From: Melastoma dodecandrum
Lineage: Eukaryota; Streptophyta; Magnoliopsida; Myrtales; Melastomataceae
DNA: 64,000 nucleotides
Assembly (NCBI GenBank): GCA_029817715.1
Contig: JARUPY010000085.1
Coordinates: 2,418,001-2,482,000, forward strand
Direction: 5' to 3'
In this document: piece after piece, positions 11,586 to 24,299 of the stretch
How positions within the stretch are numbered: position 1 is the stretch's first letter
How the letters are laid out: each line of letters begins with the position of its first letter
Notes under the pieces: model-generated
Seen by the model: the letters and a program-made list of their open reading frames with translations, nothing else
The model's database searches: none
Told to the model about the DNA's origin: nothing
Program-made: the position numbers and the translations under genes

Positions 11586-14349
11586 ATGGCGACGGTTGAT
11601 ATCGACGAAGACCTCGCCCAAGCCCCTAAGGGGTCCTCCCTCGGTAATGCAGTGCTGGGACTCTGCTTCCTGTCCTTGGTTTCTTTGGTTTGATTCGTTT
11701 TTATGGTGTTTGTTTTTGGGGTGGCAGAGATTGGACAGGAGGAGAACGACTCCCCAATCGAGCAGGTCCGGCTGACTGTCCCCACCGACGACGACCCCTC
11801 GCTCCCCGCCCTCACGTTCAGGACATGGATCCTTGGGGTCACCTCCTGTGTCGTGCTTGCTTTTGTGAACCAGTTCTTTGGGTACCGTCAGAACCCGCTG
11901 TCCATCTCGTCGGTTTCGGCCCAGATCCTGGTGCTTCCTGCCGGGAAGCTCTTGGCGAGGACCCTCCCGAGCAAGCCTGTCCGCGTCCCCTTCACCAGCT
12001 GGTCGTTCTCGCTCAACCCCGGGCCCTTCAACCTCAAGGAACACGTACTGATCACCATCTTTGCTAGCTCCGGGTCTGGCGGAGTGTATGCGTTGAACAT
12101 CGTGACCATCATCAAGGCCTTCTACAAGAAGAAGATCCCCGTCCTGGCTCTCTTCCTGTTGTCGCAAACCACTCAGGTGAGTGCTTTGTTAATTGTCACG
12201 ACACGAATCGACGGGGACGAATCGAAACTTATGGGGTCGGGTGATATTATGATGTCCTGCAGATGCTTGGCTATGGCTGGGCCGGTTTGTTCAGGAAGTA
12301 CCTGGTTGACTCGCCGTACATGTGGTGGCCGGGGAATCTCGTTCAAGTCTCCTTGTTCACGTACATTCCTCTCGTCTCACCTTTGGTTCGATTATATAAA
12401 AAGGCTCGGCTGAAATATTCATGGACGGTGTGAAATTCTCGCAGGGCATTGCACGAGAAAGATAAGAGGCCGAAGGGAGGACTCAGCAGGCTGCAATTCT
12501 TCCTCGTCGTCTTCGTCTCGAGCTTCTCATACTACATCTTCCCAGGTTACTTGTTCCAGACCCTTTCGAACATATCTATCGCCTGCCTTATCTGGAAGAA
12601 GTCAATCACCGCGCAACAGATCGGCTCGGGCGTGAAAGGTCTTGGGATTGGCTCCTTTGGCTTGGACTGGTCCACCATCGCCTCTTTCCTCGGAACCCCT
12701 CTTGCGGTTCCTGGATTCGCCATCATTAACATCCTGGCCGGGTTCGTCTTCATTGTCTATATCCTCCAGCCGATACTCTACTGGTCAAATGCCTATGATG
12801 CCAAGAAGTATCCGTTCATCTCCTCAAACACCTATGACTCTTCGGGTCATCACTTCAACATCACGAGGGTCCTCAATGAGAAGACCTTCGATCTCAATGT
12901 CAAGGCCTATGATGGGTACAGCAAGCTTTACCTCAGCGTCTTTTTCGCTGTCACTTACGGCCTGAGCTTCGCCACTCTTGCAGCGTCCATCACACATGTC
13001 GCACTTTTCAATGGAAAGTAAGCAGTAGCAAGACCATTTATTTTCCCTCCTCTTTTTGATTTGTCGAACCGGCCTGGACGATCCTCACAAGAATCTCGTT
13101 CGCAGGACGATCTGGAAAATGTGGAAGAAAACGACCAGCACGGTTGAGGGTCAAGGGGGAGACATCCACACCAGGCTTATGAAGAAGAACTATAAACAGG
13201 TCCCTCAATGGTGGTTCCACATCATCTTGGTCGCTATGATGGTGTTGGCTCTCTGGGCTTGTGAGGGATTCGGCCGCCAGCTCCAGCTGCCCTACTGGGG
13301 TCTACTCCTTGCTCTCCTGATGGCCTTCTTCTTCACTCTGCCTATCGGTATCATCACAGCCACCACAAACCAGGTTCATCTCTGATTTCCATCTGTCGCA
13401 TAAACAGTTCATGGCGCAACTTCTCTAATCAACTCTCTTCGAACTCCCGTCTGCTATCAGCAACCAGGTCTCAATGTCATTACGGAGCTCGTGATAGGTT
13501 ACTTGTACCCGGGAAGGCCTCTCGCGAATGTTGCTTTCAAGACTTACGGTTACATCAGCATGACACAGGCCTTGTGGTTCCTTGGGGACTTCAAACTCGG
13601 ACATTACATGAAGATCCCCCCGAGATCAATGTTTGTTGTTCAGGTTAGCCTCCTTTCCCTGTTTAGAAAGGATCTACATTTGTGCTCGATGGGGTGTCAC
13701 ACTAATGTTTGTGCCGGAATTTGTCTTACAACCTATGCAGTTGGTGGGGACATTAGTCGCATCGTCAGTATACTTCGCAACTGCTTGGTACCTTCTGAGT
13801 AGCATCCCCAACATTTGCGATCCTGACCAAAAGATCTGGACATGCCCTGGGTATGATGTGTTCTATGATGCATCAATCATCTGGGGAGTTGTTGGTCCGG
13901 GCCGTATGTTCACCAAGGCCGGTGTCTACCCCGAAATGAACTGGTTCTTCCTCATCGGCTTCCTCGCTCCTTTCCCCATATATTTCCTCTCCAAGAAGTT
14001 CCCCAATCACAAATGGATCCATCTCATCCACATGCCCGTCTTCCTCGGAGCAACTGGTGGCATGCCCCCGACTAGGTCAGTGAACTTCATCATGTGGGGG
14101 GCGGTCGGCCTCTACTTCAGCTTCTACGTGTACAGGAAGCACAAGGCCTGGTGGGCGAGGTACAACTATGTGCTATCTGCTGGACTCGACGCCGGTCTCG
14201 CATTCTCTGGGGTGCTGCTCTACTTTGCGCTGCAGTCCTATGATATCTGGGGTCCAGATTGGTGGGGCACCAGGGACGGGGACCACTGCCTCCTGGCCAG
14301 ATGCCCGACAGCGCCAGGCATTGAGGTTGATAGTTGCCCAGTTCTCTAG
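11586..14349 (+). CDS. Oligopeptide transporter (OPT family)
   Basis: Seven exons: 11586-11643, 11728-12176, 12263-12360, 12445-13017, 13106-13373, 13461-13643 and 13741-14349; 745 aa, the usual length for plant OPTs. All phases agree and all introns are GT-AG and short. Hallmarks: the NPG motif ([12 protein letters not shown], residues 116-118), the KIPPR motif (residues 533-537), and the C-terminus [15 protein letters not shown] followed by CPTAPGI and CPVL. Many hydrophobic segments are visible, consistent with the family's polytopic plasma-membrane fold. OPTs import small peptides, glutathione and metal chelates with protons. The sequence belongs to the peptide-transport clade rather than the yellow-stripe clade. 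Substrate cannot be read from sequence. Confidence 0.93.
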
Positions 14350-15952
14350 CAGGCTCGCAGTTCTCATCGTCTCTCGGGACTTGCAAAGAAACGTTGTCCG
14401 CATAAGAATTGTTTGAAAAGGTTTTTTTTTTTTTATCTGGTTTCGTGCTTACATTGAAGAAGACTTGCCTCCAAATCCCATCACTCTTGTATTTCCACTT
14501 CATCCTATCTTATGTTTGAATTCCTATTAATTCCATCAAAATAAGTTACGATCCATGAAAAATTTTCTTAGTCCAAGCTGCGAGATGCAGAATCAAACCG
14601 TGGATAATTTTCAAAGTGTTCCAAAATAAATCTCTTCTCCTGTTTTATTCAAATTCAAGTTTCCTACTGTCCTAGACTTGAGCTAGTTGTCTGTTCTGTG
14701 TAAACTCCTGCAATCTCAATTCCACACTTTTTAATGCCACGCTCGATGTTATCTTTCACGTCGCTCAGACTGCCCAGAGCTTGTCTTTAAGTCTCGACCT
14801 GGTTTTCTAACTGATATAGCCATGGGATCAAAAATCATCTCATCATGCCAACTAGAATATGAATCAGAGCCAACAGGCATGAAGACCATCCTGAAATGCT
14901 TGTTTAATTGTGCTGGGGATCAAACACATGAAATCAAAGATCCGCAAAAGAAAGTTCACTAGAATCCACACAAAACCGAATTGCGTGCAGTTTCCTGGCG
15001 AAACGATGTACTCCACTCCACATCTAGAAAAGATCAATTCTTTTCATCTCAAGCAGAAACAACAGCTCAACGTTTGATCAGTCTCACCTGAAAAGCCCCA
15101 TGGTCGCATACACTAAAAGCAATTTGTCACGACAACGACGACTCAACCAGAAGGACAATCTTTGACGAAATCTGCCAATTATGCGACAAAGACTATGAGA
15201 TCACCCGATATCAGAAACACATACTTTGCCAGTCTTCATATGAGAAACTTCCGGCAAAACAACCCACCTAAAAGCAGGTCAACCCCAAGACAGCCGCGAA
15301 AGAAGAAACTAAAGCAGAAGAACAGAAACCGATCAAGAAATCATCACCAACCACTCCCCCCCCCCCGGGTATTGTACAGATTCCTCCTCTACTCCTAACC
15401 ACTGATGATCCTTCACGGTCCATTTGAAGTCGGCACTAGTAGTTTTTGGCGGGAATCGAGATACGAGGAAATGTCTCCCAGATTTCAAAGAGACGACAAC
15501 CGTCACCTACACCTACAAGGATTCTTAGGGGGACCTGTCGGTCCGGTCCGACCGAATCCTTAAACCCTCTCTCCTTCTTACCGCTGCTAAAAAATCAAAG
15601 GTCCCAACTTTCTTCTTTCTTTCTCTCCCCCAACCCCCGCTTGCATGTAAAAAAACAAATCTTTTGGTGGCAAAATAGTCAGTCAATTCGACAACTTCCT
15701 CCCCTCTTTCGATCCGACCCCCCCAATCTCTTCTTCTTTTCTCTCCCATCTGATAAATTAAAGAAAGCCCACAAAACCCGATCACGGAAAACACCACCCC
15801 CCCCCCCCCCCCCCCCCCCCCCCAATTTCCTAATCTGAATATTAGATTTAGGGTTATCGTGTTTATCGGGTTTTCTGGGATTCGTTTTTGGCTGTTAGAT
15901 TTGACGAATCTTGGGGTTGGAGTCGGGGACGGAGGAGGGGAATAGGGTTAGG
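14350..15952. other. Intergenic region; 3' UTR and promoter
   Basis: About 1.6 kb separate the OPT stop from the GIP1-like start. No ORF has coding character. C runs lie near 15358-15367 and at 15797-15823. The bases just upstream of 15953 are G-rich 5' UTR of the next gene. Confidence 0.45.
15797..15823. repeat. 27-nt poly-C run upstream of GIP1-like gene
   Basis: An uninterrupted run of 27 C residues lies about 130 bp before the start codon. It would be G-rich on the minus strand and could form quadruplex or i-motif structures. Its exact length may be unreliable because such runs sequence poorly. Confidence 0.85.
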
Positions 15953-18900
15953 ATGAGCAACGGCGGAAGGAGAGGAGGCGATGGTGGTGGGGGAGATGGA
16001 GCTGGGGTTCCGACGTCGGAGGAGGTGCGGAGGACGATACAGAACATAAGGGAGATTACGGGGAAGCAACACAGCGACGAGGATGTCTATGCAATGCTCG
16101 AGGAGTGCTCCATGGATCCCCATGAGACCACCCAGAAGCTCCTCTACCTGGGTATTCGTTCCTCCCTCGTCTTCTTGTCCTTCACCTTGTTATCATTCTC
16201 GAGCTGATCAAGTCGAGGTCTTTGGTAGCTCGGATTCAACTCCTGGTGTTGCTTTTGTGCCTTTCTTGTGGGCTCTTTGAGTTGGGAGGTATTATGGGCT
16301 AAGGTAGTGAGGATAGGGAAGAAGGAGCTGATTCGTGATGGAGCAGGCGGAGTTGTTTATTTGATATTGTTATGTTCTGGTAGTGAGGATTGGGAAGAAG
16401 GAGTTCTTACGCTCATAAATTACTAAAAAACTGCTAACGACATTGTCTTCTAATTTGTAGACACTTTTCACGAGGTGAAAAGCAAACGGGAGCGGAGAAG
16501 GGAGGTATACTCAGAACTTGATATTTGTTTTTTTCGCTGTCTTTTGATAGGTTGCCTTAACCCTGTTGAAAATTTATTGTGCATTCTTGTCGGATATGTG
16601 TTGTTCTCAGAGAACTGGGGATGATGTTGTGATGGTTTACGGTAAGGGATTAAAGAACAATTTTTCTCTCCATCGCCTCTTTAAGGAAAACCGTCTGTTT
16701 TTATTGTGTATGCAAGTAGTAGATGTTTGATGATTTCTACTTGTACGTTCCTAAATGTGTGATCAATGCATTATGGAGGCTGCCGTCAATTAGCATTTTC
16801 TTCTCTCGTTGTTATAACAAAAAAGAAAGAAGGTTAAAGTTCCATACGGTCAACACCCAGTAATCTCGTGCATTTTTTCGCGTGTGCAGATTTTGATCAG
16901 ATCACCAGAGTCTGGTCCTGGAAGGGGCGTCAAAGGTTATAATAGGCATCCTCGATTAAACCATGTTTCTTCTGGTAAGACAGTTATTTTCCAGTTGGAT
17001 TATATATGTGTGAATTTTGTGGCCTTCCAAGTAAATGTCATTCCGTTTAGCTGCCAGGTTTTTTGCCTTGATCATCTTTGGTTATTTAAACTGTTCTGCA
17101 TTTTTTCAAGAAAATCATCGAGTTGGCTTGTTCAAGCGGGAAACTTCTATCATTATTGTTGTTTCTATGGTCAAATAGGTAGTGGCAAGATTGCCATTTC
17201 TCAACGGGAAAAAGTCGGCGATTCTGTCGAGAAAGGTCAATTGTCTTCCACTTCATTTCCTCAGAAAGGAAAAGCCACCAAACTGTCTCATGCCCCAAGG
17301 TAATTTGGTTATCTAGTTCAGCCGTAACATATTGAATAATTATTTTTAAGCAAAATTGTTTTGTATTCCTCCTCCCATTCATGTTTCATTAATCTTTGAC
17401 TGTTTCACCCAGAGCTTCGGCACCTCTGCAAAATGGACCTTACCAATTGTCAAATGGGTCTTCTTTGCAAGGTAGCATGCCGAGTTCCTCTAGCGGTGCC
17501 AAGGTCGCTAATGGAACGTCAGCCTGGAAGGAGGTGCTGATTCCACAAGAATCTCATGGTGAAACTAAAGACGACTGCTCCAGGATTATATCCGAATCTC
17601 TGACTGAGGATTTCGAGGGAATAACTGGAGCAGCTGAAAACCAAACCGTTTCTGCAACTTCGGCATCCGAATCTGGTTTTGTCACTGCCACAGAGGCGGC
17701 ATTAGCTCCATCTGTACAACTGCAAATGGTTACAGATTCTCTGGAACAGAAGGTGCAGGCCAAGCTACTCATTCCTGACAAACCTCCTCTGATTAAGTCA
17801 GTTGAAGGAGAAAAGATTCTGGGTACTCATGGTTTGAAGTCCCCGTCACCTGCTGATCAGGGTACTCTGTGGTTTTTTACATATATATTTTCTTTGTATT
17901 CCCTTCTAAATTTTAATTTCTTCTGTTTTTTCTCATGTCTCTGATACAGTGGTTGCATCGAAGGTTTCGGAACTAATAGTCGATGCCAGTTTGAGTTTAC
18001 CGTCTTCATCGAGGATCTATGAAGGACAGCCTGTTACCTTCCCAAATCATTTTAAGGTTCCTGAAGCTTTGAAAAATGGTTTGACTTTTGGAAGCTTTGA
18101 CTTGGGTCTTGGAGCAAAAACAGATATCGCCGATGGAATAACTTCTGATGATAAATCCGGTTTTGGTGTCGACTCTTCTGCTGGAAGCAACTTGACTGTC
18201 CAAGAGCCTTTTCCTAGGTGGGTGAAATGTCATCCAAGATAAGAGATAAAGCATTTGAAAATGCCATTGCCCTACTTATTGAAGGGTTCTGCTTGGGGAA
18301 CTGCTTGAACAAAAAATAGAATTTTGTGTGGTGCCCTTAACTTCCTGTTCACTTTGTTTCTGCAGTCCAGTTGAAGATGCTTCTGAACAGCCTGAGGATC
18401 CTTCTCTTTTACTGAATAAGGATCCGAAGTCTTTGGAGAATCATGTCTTGGTTGAAAATGGACCGGTCTATGATCCTGGGAAACTGAATTTGATTTCTGA
18501 AATTCCTCAAAACCATGTTATTCAAGAAGTTCAAGCCAATGGTTTTGGTTTGGTTCCTCCCATAATGGGGACCCAAGTGCAGCCTGAAGGCTTAGATACC
18601 CAAGCACGAGATGCTCTTCATCCATCTACTTCTGCAGTAAGTTAATAATTCGGTTGGCTTATGCCTTTTTAGTCCTTTTCCCCTCATCCTCATACCGCCT
18701 TTTGTCCCCATTGTTGAAGTTATTGTTAGGTGCCTTGTCAGAATTTTGAATAATAATTCTCTTCTATAAAACCCTGTCTAATGAATGGTAACAGACTGAA
18801 GTTAATCATAGTTTTCCTTTATAATTCAAATGAATGTGCATCCATTATCAGGAAAACCATTTTTTTTATTCCTTCTCCATTTTGAAAGTTGCAGAATGGA

Positions 18901-19737
18901 CATGCTTCAGCTATCTCAAGCCCTTCTCCAACACCAGTGCCACCTCTGCAGAGCTCTATCATCTCTCCTCAGCCAATTCCTGTTTTCAGGCAGCCTTTCC
19001 CGTTCAATTACTTTTCCTATGGTCCCTACCTCCCCCCTTTCTTCATGCCGTCAGTCCCTCAGCTGATAAGCCCCAATGGATTCACTCAGCAGCCATCTGC
19101 TGGGAATTTTTATCTACCCCCAGCAATCACTGCACCGGGCATCAAGTACCCCTTTCCTTCGTTTAAGCCAGGATCTAACACTGCTCCAATTGGAATACCG
19201 TCAGCCTACGGTGCTTATGGCACTGCTGCCTTAGGTTTCAATCTTGGACAAGCGGTTGTCCCGGGCAACACGCCTAGTAATGAGGAGATATCTTCTCAGT
19301 TGAAAGAAAATCACGCTCATTCCACCGATGCTCCCCCGGTGTGTACTTACACATTTTCTTTAGATTATCTTGATGATTTTTTGTTCCTCTGAAGTAAAAA
19401 AGGGTGGTTGATTTTACGCAACTAATGCTCCAGTGTTTTTTTTTTTCCTTTTTAACAGAGTGAAGCTTCCACTGTTTGGGTTCCTCCTCTTCTTGGCCAA
19501 GATCTGACAAGTTCGCAAATCAGTTCTCTGTACAATCTTCCGCAAGGCCCACATGTCACATTCTCACCAGCACAAGCTGGCCACGTCCCATTTGGGATGC
19601 AGAACATGGCAGCGGCTTCAAACGTCCATCCCCTGCTTCAGCAGCCACAATCTGGTGCTGTCGAATCCCCTGGACCAACATCCGGTGCTTATCCGCATCC
19701 TCCACATGGTCAGATGAACTGGAACACTAATTTCTGA
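15953..19737 (+). CDS. GBF-interacting protein 1-like (GIP1 N-terminal domain)
   Basis: Nine exons: 15953-16151, 16461-16504, 16890-16974, 17179-17299, 17413-17861, 17950-18217, 18366-18636, 18895-19338 and 19459-19737 (719 aa); every phase agrees. The start has a Gly-rich leader and then the GIP1 domain: VRRTIQNIREITGKQHSDED, CSMDPHETTQKLLYL and, across the first splice, DTFHEVKSKRERRRE. This is a UBA-like helical fold found in plant proteins that bind G-box bZIP factors. The middle is Ser-rich and probably disordered. The C-terminal third is Pro/Gln/aromatic-rich (FNYFSYGPYLPPFFMP, HPLLQQPQSG) and ends MNWNTNF, like Arabidopsis GIP1 homologues. A nuclear transcription-cofactor role is inferred. 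The family often has extra residues between exons 2 and 3, so a small exon may be missing from this model. Confidence 0.85.
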
Positions 19738-20273
19738 GTAGACGAGACAAGATTGGTGACTTCTATTTCCATCGCATCGATACGATGCTGCACTATCCCA
19801 AAGAATTGGCTGGAATGAGTGTAAATATACTGGGGGCATCCTGAGGGAAAACTATTTCTAGAAAGGGCAGCGTCCAGTTGACCAAAATTTATCACAAATG
19901 GGGAGAGGATAACCTTTTTTATTCGGTTTCTTGTTTGTCTGCTTCAATTTTTCCATTTCCTTTTCGGGGGGTACTTGATGTGTAGCAATGGAAGTCTTGT
20001 CAGTGGGCGACTCAAGTCCGAACTTGCTTATGACTTCGGGTAAGGATGTTTTGGGGCTGTCTCGAAGAAAAGGGAGATGGGATAGGAAAGACGGGTAGGT
20101 GGTGTTGTTCACCAGAGAAGTTACCTCTCATATTGTGGTACACTGTACATTATCCTTTCCTGTGGGAGAATGAAATATAGTGTTACAATTGGTTCATTTT
20201 GGAAATGAGGTTGATGAATTGCCCAGAAATGTTATTCATGTATGAATGAGAGAATGCTAGTCACTTGCTGGTT

Positions 20274-21300
20274 TCTAAACTCTGAGGTGTTCATTTTCAT
20301 TGGTGATAGCATCCATATCGGCTCGCAGTGCCCCCATGTTTATTCTCCTTGAGGCCATAGCTGCTAGCATCTTCTCATGTTCTGCTATTTCTCTTCGAAC
20401 CCTTTCAGAGGACAGCAGTTTATCAGAGTCTTGTTCAAAGCTCTCGCTGAATGCTAGTCAGAAGCTGATAAGCCTTGTGTCCCACTAGGTCTTTTTTTGC
20501 TTCCCTAATAAGATTGGAAACAGCTGTCTGAAGGAAAACTTTTGTTCTGTGAGAAGGATTGAAATAGGACATTCTTGTACCTGAAGACAGTTTCATCCAA
20601 TACAGCAAAGGTGAGGTGAAGTCCCTTCCCGGATGACTTTGCTTTCCAACTGCAGTTCTCTAATCTCTTTGTGTATGCACTCCACGTCCACCTCTTGCTT
20701 CCAACTGTTCTTCGCAATCTCTTCGATGCGGTGGATATAGGATATCCTAGGCTCTTGCTTTTTCTGTTTATTCAATTCGGTGGAAAGGTTACGAAGCTCC
20801 CTATCCCTAGGAACAAAGAACTGTCCCCAGTTACAGAAAGCAAAGCTCCCTATCTTGGATGAACATAATTCTTCAGCATATTGATTACATTCGGCTATAG
20901 AGCATGATGCTTCCTCTGGACTTCATTTGTAATGTTATCTAATTCGAGCTCCACCCGTTTCAGCTCCCGGAATTTCTCCGCGAGTTCTGGTCTGATTGCG
21001 TCGACGGACTCCTCGAGAGATCTCCTCTTCTCTTCCAGAGCTGCCTCTAATGCATTGTTGCAGGAACTAGGACATTCTCACCTAGCTAATGACAGCTTCT
21101 TCATGCCTTGGTCATACCACTGCAGCTCTGATTCGGAGAGCTTTCTTCTCTTATCATCGATTTGTTCCTGTAGCTTCTCCAAGATGGAGTCAGAAGAACT
21201 TTCGCCATCGCCATCTCCGTAGCTGCCAGATCCAGCTCATTTTTTAATTTCACCTTCTTCTTTCACCCTCTGCAACTTCGCATACAATCAGACCAATTTC
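20274..21300 (-). pseudogene. Decayed CCDC22 homologue (coiled-coil C-terminal half)
   Basis: Read on the minus strand, broken frames spell recognisable CCDC22 segments in order. First comes SILEKLQEQIDDKRRKLSES (about 21200-21130). Next is EEKRRSLEESVDAIRPELAE with KFRELKRVELELDNITNEVQ (about 21050-20925). Then RISYIHRIEEIAKNSWKQEV and CIHKEIRELQLESKVI (about 20750-20630), LHLTFAVLDETVFR (about 20620-20580), and KAYQLLTSIQ with VRREIAEHEKMLAAMASRR (about 20480-20340). They are separated by in-frame stops (for example in the RKHHAL segment near 20895) and single-base frameshifts (near 20620 and 20435). The calponin-homology-like N-terminal half is absent. Functional CCDC22 is a COMMD/CCC-complex subunit in endosomal recycling; this copy cannot encode it intact. 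Confidence 0.75.
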
Positions 21301-21818
21301 AACTGCTCCGCGGACTATGATTGCAAAAATATAGAGTTCGAAACAATTCGATCTTACTTCTTTAATATTTTCTTTTTTAAATTCATATTTTGATCGATGA
21401 TTTTGTTCCTTATTTATGCCTAATCCCAAATTAGGATTAGCAATAACCCTTGATAGTCGGAAAACACTAGAATTAGGGAAATTAAAACTTAAAAAAAATT
21501 AATTAGACAAAAAAAATGTGAGATGCAGATCTTCCGCGTCTGCCAACATTAGTAATAAAATAAGCTAATCGTCTCAGGTTTCATCCAATTCGCCTCTTCT
21601 CCCGGACCAGGAGGCGATTCCGTTTGAACATTCGGCCGCGATCGATCTCCCCAAAGGTGAATCCTCGGTGGTCTGTGGTTTATCGTTCTTCGTCCGCGTC
21701 AGGACGGTGTTGTCCATTTCTTTTCCTTCCCCTGGCGAAATCTTTGTTCTTCGGATTGCCAGAAAACGTTTGAAACGTCGTCTAAATTCTCAGGACTACG
21801 GCTGACGTTGGGAGAACA
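21301..21818. other. AT-rich interval and 5' UTR of the small serine-rich-type gene
   Basis: This is AT-rich from 21340 to 21560, then more balanced sequence likely to be promoter and leader of the gene at 21819. I see no other gene. Confidence 0.35.
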
Positions 21819-22091
21819 ATGGGCGAGGGAGGGGCCGGGGCAATACCCCAGCGTACCACCGGCAACGACAAGACCCCGAGCATCAAGATCCCGGGATCGA
21901 TCGACGCTGCCACCGATGATCCAAGGGAGCACTCGGGCAGGCCGTCCAGCGGGAAGCTCAGCTGCCTCTGCTCCCCAACGACCCACGTGGGATCATTCCG
22001 GTGCCGACTCCACAGGTCCAGGGCCAGCTCGGTCGGGTCCGGCCTCTCGGAGCTGTTGTCGAGGCCTATGGACTACGACGAGGCTAGGTAG
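21819..22091 (+). CDS. Small plant protein of the serine-rich-related family
   Basis: Single-exon, 90-residue protein. The central motif KLSCLCSPTTHVGSFRCRLH, followed by Arg/Ser-rich sequence, is the conserved core of the short plant proteins usually annotated 'serine-rich protein-related'. The N-terminal part is Gly/Thr/Asp-rich and the C-terminus is MDYDEAR. There is no signal peptide or membrane segment. The invariant Cys-x-Cys and His/Cys spacing could bind a metal, but that is speculation; the family has no established biochemical role that I know of. The ATG at 21819 precedes the family-like N-terminus and the stop is TAG at 22089. Confidence 0.7.
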   Translation: MGEGGAGAIPQRTTGNDKTPSIKIPGSIDAATDDPREHSGRPSSGKLSCLCSPTTHVGSFRCRLHRSRASSVGSGLSELLSRPMDYDEAR

Positions 22092-22963
22092 TGCCAAAAG
22101 CACGACTTCCCCCCGTATCATTAGGAGTTGCTTTCTTTCTAACCGTCAAAGAACTGGCGATGTAACAAGGAAAGGGATAAACTAAAAAAGGGAAAACAGG
22201 GCAGCATCATGCATGGGCATCCCGACAACATTTTATTTTGTCCTGTCCTCGTGACATTGTAATAATAATGCGGTGACGTATTTTTGTCTTTTCTTTTTTA
22301 ATTGTCCACGTGCTTCCTCCACTTACTAACTCTTTCCATAAATTTGTGAATTCCACTTATATATATATGTTCAAATAAATCTCTCTCCCTCTAAAACGCC
22401 GGCGGCGGGAGATTCATTCAGTCCTTCCTTCCTTACTCCGTCGGCGTCAAAAAATGTCTAACCGCCGTCTCCCCCTCTTCCCCCCTCTCTAAGCGGTTCG
22501 TTCCCCTCCTCATCCTCGCTATTCCCCGTTTGTATTTCGTCGCGGCTCGATAGGAGGAGTATCGTCGTGTTCTGTCTCCCCCCCACCCCCACTGGGCCCC
22601 GGTTCGCCAGGATCTTGTTGCCGCGGTGGCCGATCGGCGGTTCTCCTCCCCTGTTATCTGCCGGACCATTTTAGTTTCGTCTGTGTTTTGCATTAGGAGG
22701 ATCTGTCGGTTTCGAGGCCTGTGTTTACTCGGTTTGATCTGGAAATTGCCTATCGTTTGTTTCAATCTGCGTTCGAATTAGGGTTTTTTATTCATGCTTG
22801 ATCGTGCTTTGTCGGTTTTCCATCCTAATGCCCCCACTGAGGACAAGATTGAGTGTATATATCTCTCATTTTCTACTTCATACTAATGACACGATGTAGA
22901 ACAGTATTATGAATCGTTTTACTCATTGAAATTTGATCAGACTGTGCTGCAGTTTCTTTTCAG
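22092..22963. other. Intergenic; 5' UTR-like DNA before the CBL remnant
   Basis: A TATATATATAT tract lies near 22360, followed by a C/T-rich leader-like stretch (about 22410-22760) that resembles a 5' UTR. No exon for the first two EF-hands of a CBL protein could be found here. Confidence 0.4.
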
Positions 22964-23770
22964 CTCTATGACCTCAAGCAGCAAGGATTCATCGGGAGAC
23001 AGGAGGTTATTCATCTTTTTTAATGCTGAGTATCATCATGATTCTTTATGTTAATATAATGTCTTTCAAGAAACGCCTAACGGAATAACTGTTTTTACTA
23101 GCAAATGATTGTGGCAACACTTGCTGAATCAGGCATGAATCTATCTGAAGATGTTATTGAGAGCATAATCGACAAGGTACAATAGTGCGAGTGTTTTTTG
23201 AAATCCTGGCGTGCATGTTAAGTTAAAATAGTTTTTTGGGTAATTGGATGGTGGGTTAGGTTTTTATATTGTGGTGTTGAAATCCTGGTGCGCATGTCGA
23301 TTTTGTTGGTAATTTGAGGCACCATGATGGATGACCCTGAGATGCACGAGGATGTTGTGTATTAAGCCAGGAATATTTTCCTTCTTCTTTCAGACCTTTG
23401 AGGAAGCTGACACAAAGCACGATGGAAAGATTTTCAAGGAAGGCTTTTCAAGGAAGCTGCGGCGTCCTTGACTTCTAATGAATATGACGCTGCAGTACCT
23501 GAAGTTAGCTTTTCGAACCATTCCATTGTTAATTGCTTGGCAATTTCATTTTCTCAGCAGATAGTTACTTGCAAATAGAAACTACAATTGCATCACCTAT
23601 GCCGAGGCGGGAGTTTATTCACATGCCTTTGTTTTACTTAAACTGGAATAGCATCTGATGTAGAGACGGATGATGATCGGCTTCTCCACTAACCTTCTCT
23701 CATCATTGTCAGGGACATTACGACGACATTCCCTAGTTTTGTATTCCATTCACAAGTTGATGATACCTAA
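22964..23770 (+). pseudogene. Truncated calcineurin B-like (CBL1/CBL9-type) pseudogene
   Basis: Four exon-like blocks align with the C-terminal half of a CBL calcium sensor. Block 22964-23005 encodes LYDLKQQGFIGRQE. Block 23102-23176 encodes QMIVATLAESGMNLSEDVI and onward. Block 23394-23513 encodes TFEEADTKHDGKI and then becomes garbled, with TGA where the family has Ser, though NMTLQYL is still readable. Block 23713-23770 encodes DITTTFPSFVFHSQVDDT and a stop. Splice sites are mostly preserved. The N-terminal part (myristoylation signal, EF-hands 1 and 2) is missing, the VK residues between blocks 1 and 2 are lost, and the third block carries a stop. Intact CBLs recruit CIPK kinases in response to calcium. 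Decay makes a functional sensor unlikely. Confidence 0.75.
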
Positions 23771-24299
23771 GCAGTTGGGACTCATGAAGGCAGAAGTTGG
23801 GTATTCTGAAAATTTTCCTCCTTCGGAGATGAAGTAGCCGGAAGGGAAGGGAATCATTCTAAGTTGTTTTCAGAAGACCCTCCACGTTGGAGTTTGAAAC
23901 GAGATTCAGCAGATTGTCTGGTCTGCTTTGCCTGCAGAGATTGCACCAATTGATTGAGCAAGTAATGCCTTAGGGAGACTTTGTTTTCTTAGTGTACTTT
24001 TGCTTGTATCCACGTCCTTTTTGCAATGTGAGTTGCGGCTCCCTTGGTGTTAATATGTTTATTTTGGTTGGAGAGTATCTTCTCCCTACAGTGTTTGAGC
24101 AGCGTTTTGGAACGGAAAACAAACCGAGTCCACACAATGCCACAAAACCAAGCTCAGATGCATGTTATCTCCTGCAAAAACATGTCGGGTATATGGTGCA
24201 ACGGTGCATGATTTTTCAGTGGTGTGGTATAAGTTAGCTCGGAGAGCAAAGTTCGTAAATCACCACAGGTAAATGACCAATGGGGGGGGTAGAGACCGA
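23771..24299. other. Intergenic between CBL remnant and RPS9M
   Basis: This holds the 3' flank of the CBL remnant on + and presumably the 3' UTR of the ribosomal protein gene on -. No gene is recognised. Confidence 0.35.

Noticed and set aside
11565..12167. 200-codon ORF antisense to the OPT gene
   Set aside because: Mirror of GC-rich exon 2; the + strand is unmistakably OPT.
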